From the NCBI GenBank assembly GCA_040143965.1, contig JASJQH010006945.1, positions 1 through 33,820 on the forward strand: a stretch of DNA of 33,820 nucleotides. Reading direction: 5' to 3'. Position numbers and translations under genes: made by a program. The stretch is from Basidiobolus ranarum. Its lineage: Eukaryota; Basidiobolomycota; Basidiobolomycetes; Basidiobolales. Positions 31,018-33,820 of the stretch are shown in pieces (position 1 is the stretch's first letter; each line of letters begins with the position of its first letter). A model generated the notes under the pieces. That model made no database searches. It was not told the DNA's origin and saw nothing but the letters and a program-made list of their open reading frames with translations.

Positions 31018-31692
31018 TCAAGTACTATAAGAAGGAGTGGTAGGGGTAGGACCAACATGCCATGATGTTGGCTGGAATGTTGTTGACCAAGAGCTTGGCT
31101 CAGCTATGTATGTCCAGGCTAATTCTGGCTGTTGATTTGGGACTGTTCCTGAATCCGAGTCGAGTTCCTCTGAAGTGGGAGTGGCTAAAGAGGATGAAGT
31201 AGACCAACTATATGTTGAAAATGTTGTGGATTCCGTATGGTAACTCCAGGAGGAGGTCCAAGGAACAGGTGTTCCAGGTAGAGGTGCCGGACTATATGTC
31301 CAAGAACTATGGCTCTTGCTATTCCAAATCGATGGTTCAGATGCGGATGTCCAAGATGATGTCCAAGAGCTGGTCCAAGAGGAATAGTGTACACCGGCTA
31401 TATCATTATTATCAATATAAGTGGGCTTAGGGTTGGTCCAAGTTGTGGTCCATTCAGTGGGTTTTGGCTCCTTCGAGGTCCATGTAGTAGTCCATTCAGT
31501 AGGCTTTGGTTCTTTGGAAGTCCACGTACTAGTCCATATGGCAGTTTCGCTTGGTTTTATAGTCCAAGTAGTGGTCCAACTTGGCTCTGGAATTGCATTG
31601 GAGATTACATATGCGTCAGTAGGAACAGTGAGAGCGCTAATAATTGACAAGTTGCAAATGGCAACCACTGCGAAGAGAGTATTTGGGATCAT
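31018..31692 (-). CDS. Tryptophan-rich secreted repeat protein
   Basis: A 224-residue single-exon protein. Residues 1-20 are a signal peptide; the mature part has no cysteine. It contains 19 Trp, many in pairs exactly four residues apart: W39/W43, W53/W57, W67/W71, W81/W85, W106/W110/W114 and W145/W149, in the form WTTTW, WTSTW or WTSSW. The spacers are rich in Ser, Thr and Pro. One 14-residue unit (SKEPKPTEWTTTWT) is repeated twice in tandem, encoded by 42-bp repeats at 31436-31519, with a third degenerate unit. There is no clear membrane helix or GPI signal. The Ser/Thr/Pro content suggests heavy O-mannosylation and a wall or extracellular location. I do not recognise the family; a structural or adhesive role is a guess. 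Confidence 0.8.
   Translation of the reverse strand: MIPNTLFAVVAICNLSIISALTVPTDAYVISNAIPEPSWTTTWTIKPSETAIWTSTWTSKEPKPTEWTTTWTSKEPKPTEWTTTWTNPKPTYIDNNDIAGVHYSSWTSSWTSSWTSASEPSIWNSKSHSSWTYSPAPLPGTPVPWTSSWSYHTESTTFSTYSWSTSSSLATPTSEELDSDSGTVPNQQPELAWTYIAEPSSWSTTFQPTSWHVGPTPTTPSYST
31436..31519 (-). repeat. Two 42-bp in-frame repeats in the Trp-rich gene
   Basis: Units 31436-31477 and 31478-31519 each encode 14 residues with one Trp pair. The adjoining segment to about 31560 is a decayed third unit. Confidence 0.85.
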
Positions 31693-32310
31693 AATAAGTG
31701 AATTGATGGCAGGACGAGAAGTTAAAAGATTAATAGGTTTGGTTTTATATCTTTATGTCGGATAGTAATCAACAAACTCTCCATCAGATCGGCTCAAAAA
31801 ACGTGGATTATTTCTCTGATCAATACAAGATGCGCTACATACAAACGTGTTAGACTTACATTCTACTCCATATCTGATGTGTTTACTTGCCCGTCAAATA
31901 ATGTTTGCTTACATCCCACATCGGTACCCCGTTGTTAGTTGTTTGTTTCAGAGTGCAAGGTGCTCACCAATGAAAATGTAATCAGGGAGGCATCCTGTCC
32001 ATCATAAAAGATAATGACACGAGTATACAGTTTGTTAGAGCTCGTTGGGAAGTCACACTTCTATTTGATAGCCAATCTGAGTTTCTTCTGTACTTTGCCC
32101 ATTGAAGCCACACACATAAGGTACCCATGATATTTGTCAACTTGTGATTATGGGTCACTAGTTACTAAATTATTATTGCGAAAGTAGTTATGCATATATT
32201 AGGCTAACATTTCAAATCGTACGTGAGTATATCTCGGGAATGTTTAGAAATAATGTAATTTCAGATTTGTCCAAAATATTGAAATTAGCATTGCCTAAAC
32301 ACCTACATAG
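31693..32310. other. Intergenic region
   Basis: Promoter of the Trp-rich gene on the left; the remainder is unremarkable AT-rich DNA leading into the retrotransposon remnants. Confidence 0.5.
31743..31751 (-). promoter_or_regulatory. TATA box of the Trp-rich protein gene
   Basis: Minus-strand GATATAAAA about 50 bp before the ATG, at the same distance and with nearly the same sequence as the pirin TATA box. Confidence 0.5.
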
Positions 32311-32678
32311 TTATATAAAGCTTGGTATTTAGTTATCCTATATTGAACTAAGATATCTCCCATTATTGGATATTGGAATTTACTTAGAATATTGGCACCA
32401 ACTTAAAAGTTCTCTGATATATAGATTTTTCAAAGAATCCCCAAACTTTTCACACATGTTCCTGTTCTCAGATATATAGATTTTTCAAACTTGTGCTAGA
32501 AGCCACAAACTGTGCACACTTGTTCCTGGAACCTTTCTTGACACATTTGCCACATTAATTCATTTACATCTTGACAGAACTATAAATGTCAACTGCATAC
32601 TCAATAAATCAGTAAGTAGAGCCACCAATTTCTTTAGTTCTCTAAACCACCTCCAACAGGCTCCTAAGATACTTTAAC
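32311..32678 (+). mobile_element. LTR of a Ty1/copia-like element, plus orientation
   Basis: About 370 bp, matched along its length by the reverse complement of the copies at 33400 and 33711. It contains an internal imperfect duplication with a period of about 54 bp (near 32414 and 32467). Boundaries are set by where similarity to the other copies stops. Fossil. Confidence 0.65.
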
Positions 32679-32689
32679 GGGCTATGGGC

Positions 32690-32975
32690 GCCAAGCTTGC
32701 ACTCTCTTTAATGCCTACTTATCAAATTTCTGGAACTTCTCCTTTCTCCAATAAGTTGAATGGAACAAATTGTTCAGTCTAAAACTCAGAGAAAGCTGCT
32801 CCAAGAAAAGAAACTTTAGGACACTATTGCAGGAGATGAAAACAGTGCGTAATTGTCTAAAACCCAAGCTTTACTCCAGGTTAAAAAAGAGCAATATGCC
32901 AATAATATAATTTGTCATAATATAAAAGGCAAATTGCTAATTGAATGTTCAATAGCCAAAACTGCTAAGAACATT
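32690..32975 (+). mobile_element. Decayed gag region of a Ty1/copia-like element
   Basis: Lies directly after the plus-oriented LTR. One stretch translates to a segment ending in AKTAKNIWN, with the spacing of the copia-type gag polypeptide (UBN2 family: a helix pair ending TAKEIWD or similar). The coding capacity is lost and only a fragment remains; no protease, integrase or reverse transcriptase is seen in the window. Broken fossil. Confidence 0.5.
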
Positions 32976-32980
32976 TGGAA

Positions 32981-33395
32981 TGTTGAAGTACTCTGGGACT
33001 CTATTGCATGTGATTTGGAGAGCTGGAGAAGCTAGTGGTTTTCACTTATTGATGTATTGAATTGAAAGTTGACATTTATAGTTTAGTCAAGATGTAAACA
33101 AATTAACATGTGCAATAAGTTAACAGAGGCCTCAGAAACATATGTGCAAGTATGGGGCTTCCACCACAAGTTTGAAAAATCAGAATATCTGAGAGCTTTC
33201 AAGTTGGTAAAAAATGCTCCAAGCCAATTCTGCTGGAGGATCTTGCCAAGATTAGGGTAGACTTTATATATTACAGGCAATTTATGATAGTGCTTTTGGT
33301 TACTCTATTCTTAAGAGAATATAGTGACTCATATGGTGGAAAAGTAAATCAATAGTATGAGATATTCTGGAGTCTGTGTAATAAGATAGAATTGA
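32981..33395 (-). mobile_element. LTR copy, minus orientation, diverged
   Basis: Starts TGTTGAAGTACTCTGGGA, like the copy at 33711. It shares the central segment around GTGGTTTTCACTTATTGATG and AAAGTTGACATTTATAG with the other copies. It is clearly more diverged than its neighbours, so the family has been present for some time. Right end uncertain. Confidence 0.55.
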
Positions 33396-33399
33396 TAAG

Positions 33400-33710
33400 T
33401 GATAAAGTATTTGGGAGCCTGTTGGAAGTGGTTTGGAGAATTAGAGGAATTGGTGGTTTTCACTGGTTGATTTATTGAGTAGAAAGTTGACATTTAAATT
33501 TAATCAACATGTAAACAGAAAAACTAGTAGAATGTGCTATAAAAGGTTGCAGAAACATGTGTGCAAAGTTTGGGGCTTCTAGCACAAGTTTGAAAAATCT
33601 CTTTATCTGAGAACTTCTAAGTTAGTGTCAATATTATGAGGAAATTCAAATTGACAATAATGGATAATATCTTACTGTAATATAAGACAACTAAATACTA
33701 AGCTATATAT
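33400..33710 (-). mobile_element. LTR copy, minus orientation
   Basis: About 310 bp, very close to the copy at 33711 over their shared first 100 bp and to the reverse complement of 32311-32678 over its whole length. Confidence 0.65.
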
Positions 33711-33820
33711 TGTTAAAGTACTTGGGAGCCTGTTGGAAGTGGTTTGGAGAATTAGAGGAATTGGTGGTTTTCACTTATTGATTTATTGAGTAGAAAGTTG
33801 ACATTTATAGTTTTGTCAAG
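33711..33820 (-). mobile_element. LTR copy, minus orientation, cut by window end
   Basis: Begins TGTTAAAGTACTTGGGAGCC immediately after the previous copy and runs off the window. The head-to-tail contact of two LTRs without internal sequence is unusual. Confidence 0.6.

Noticed and set aside
1-33820. tRNA or rRNA genes, CRISPR arrays
   Set aside because: I found no cloverleaf with the usual GGTTCGA box, no rRNA-like sequence and no regularly spaced repeat-spacer array.

Overview
The window comes from the nuclear genome of an early-diverging fungus. It is AT-rich, and its genes are split by short GT-AG introns of about 43-85 bp. Recognisable gene products are typically fungal: a Ypd1 phosphorelay protein, Sec2-type Rab exchange factor, Npr2, Cox23, eS21, a SAT4/HAL5/NPR1-type kinase and an MFS hexose transporter. 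Two points argue against a yeast or typical Dikarya: a LisH/coiled-coil protein of the centriolar FOPNL/OFD1 type, and a secreted trypsin-family protease. TTAGGG-type motifs occur between genes. I cannot fix the phylum from sequence alone; a zoosporic or Zoopagomycota-like lineage fits best.

Layout. 1-7024: a small single-pass membrane protein with PY motifs, then (minus) a sugar transporter and a pirin, then a five-exon alpha/beta-hydrolase lipase with a 24-nt microexon. 7025-9231 is gene-poor and holds a 32-bp minisatellite. 9232-9993: a two-finger C2H2 protein. 9994-10991 carries telomere-like motifs in inverted orientation. 10992-15419: a nine-exon NPR2 gene, a many-exon LisH protein and a small tail-anchored membrane protein, all on the plus strand. 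15954-16674 (minus): YPD1 in three exons, with a C-rich STRE-like block and a CRE palindrome upstream. 16675-20281 is the longest gene-free stretch, with further telomere-like motifs and a perfect hairpin. 20282-26277: a Ser/Thr kinase, a RING-finger protein and a trypsin-like protease with a GPI-signal-like tail. 26568-31692: COX23 (minus), SEC2 (plus), RPS21 (minus) and a tryptophan-rich secreted repeat protein (minus). 32311 to the end: remnants of a Ty1/copia-like retrotransposon family, several LTR copies in both orientations.

The genes look independently transcribed; there is no metabolic cluster. Several touch nutrient and stress signalling (Npr2 in the TORC1 inhibitor complex, a kinase of the nitrogen-permease/potassium-transport regulator class, Ypd1 of the osmotic phosphorelay, a PY-motif membrane protein of the kind that recruits Rsp5 ligases), but this may be coincidence. 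Exon boundaries were deduced by eye from splice sites and reading-frame continuity.
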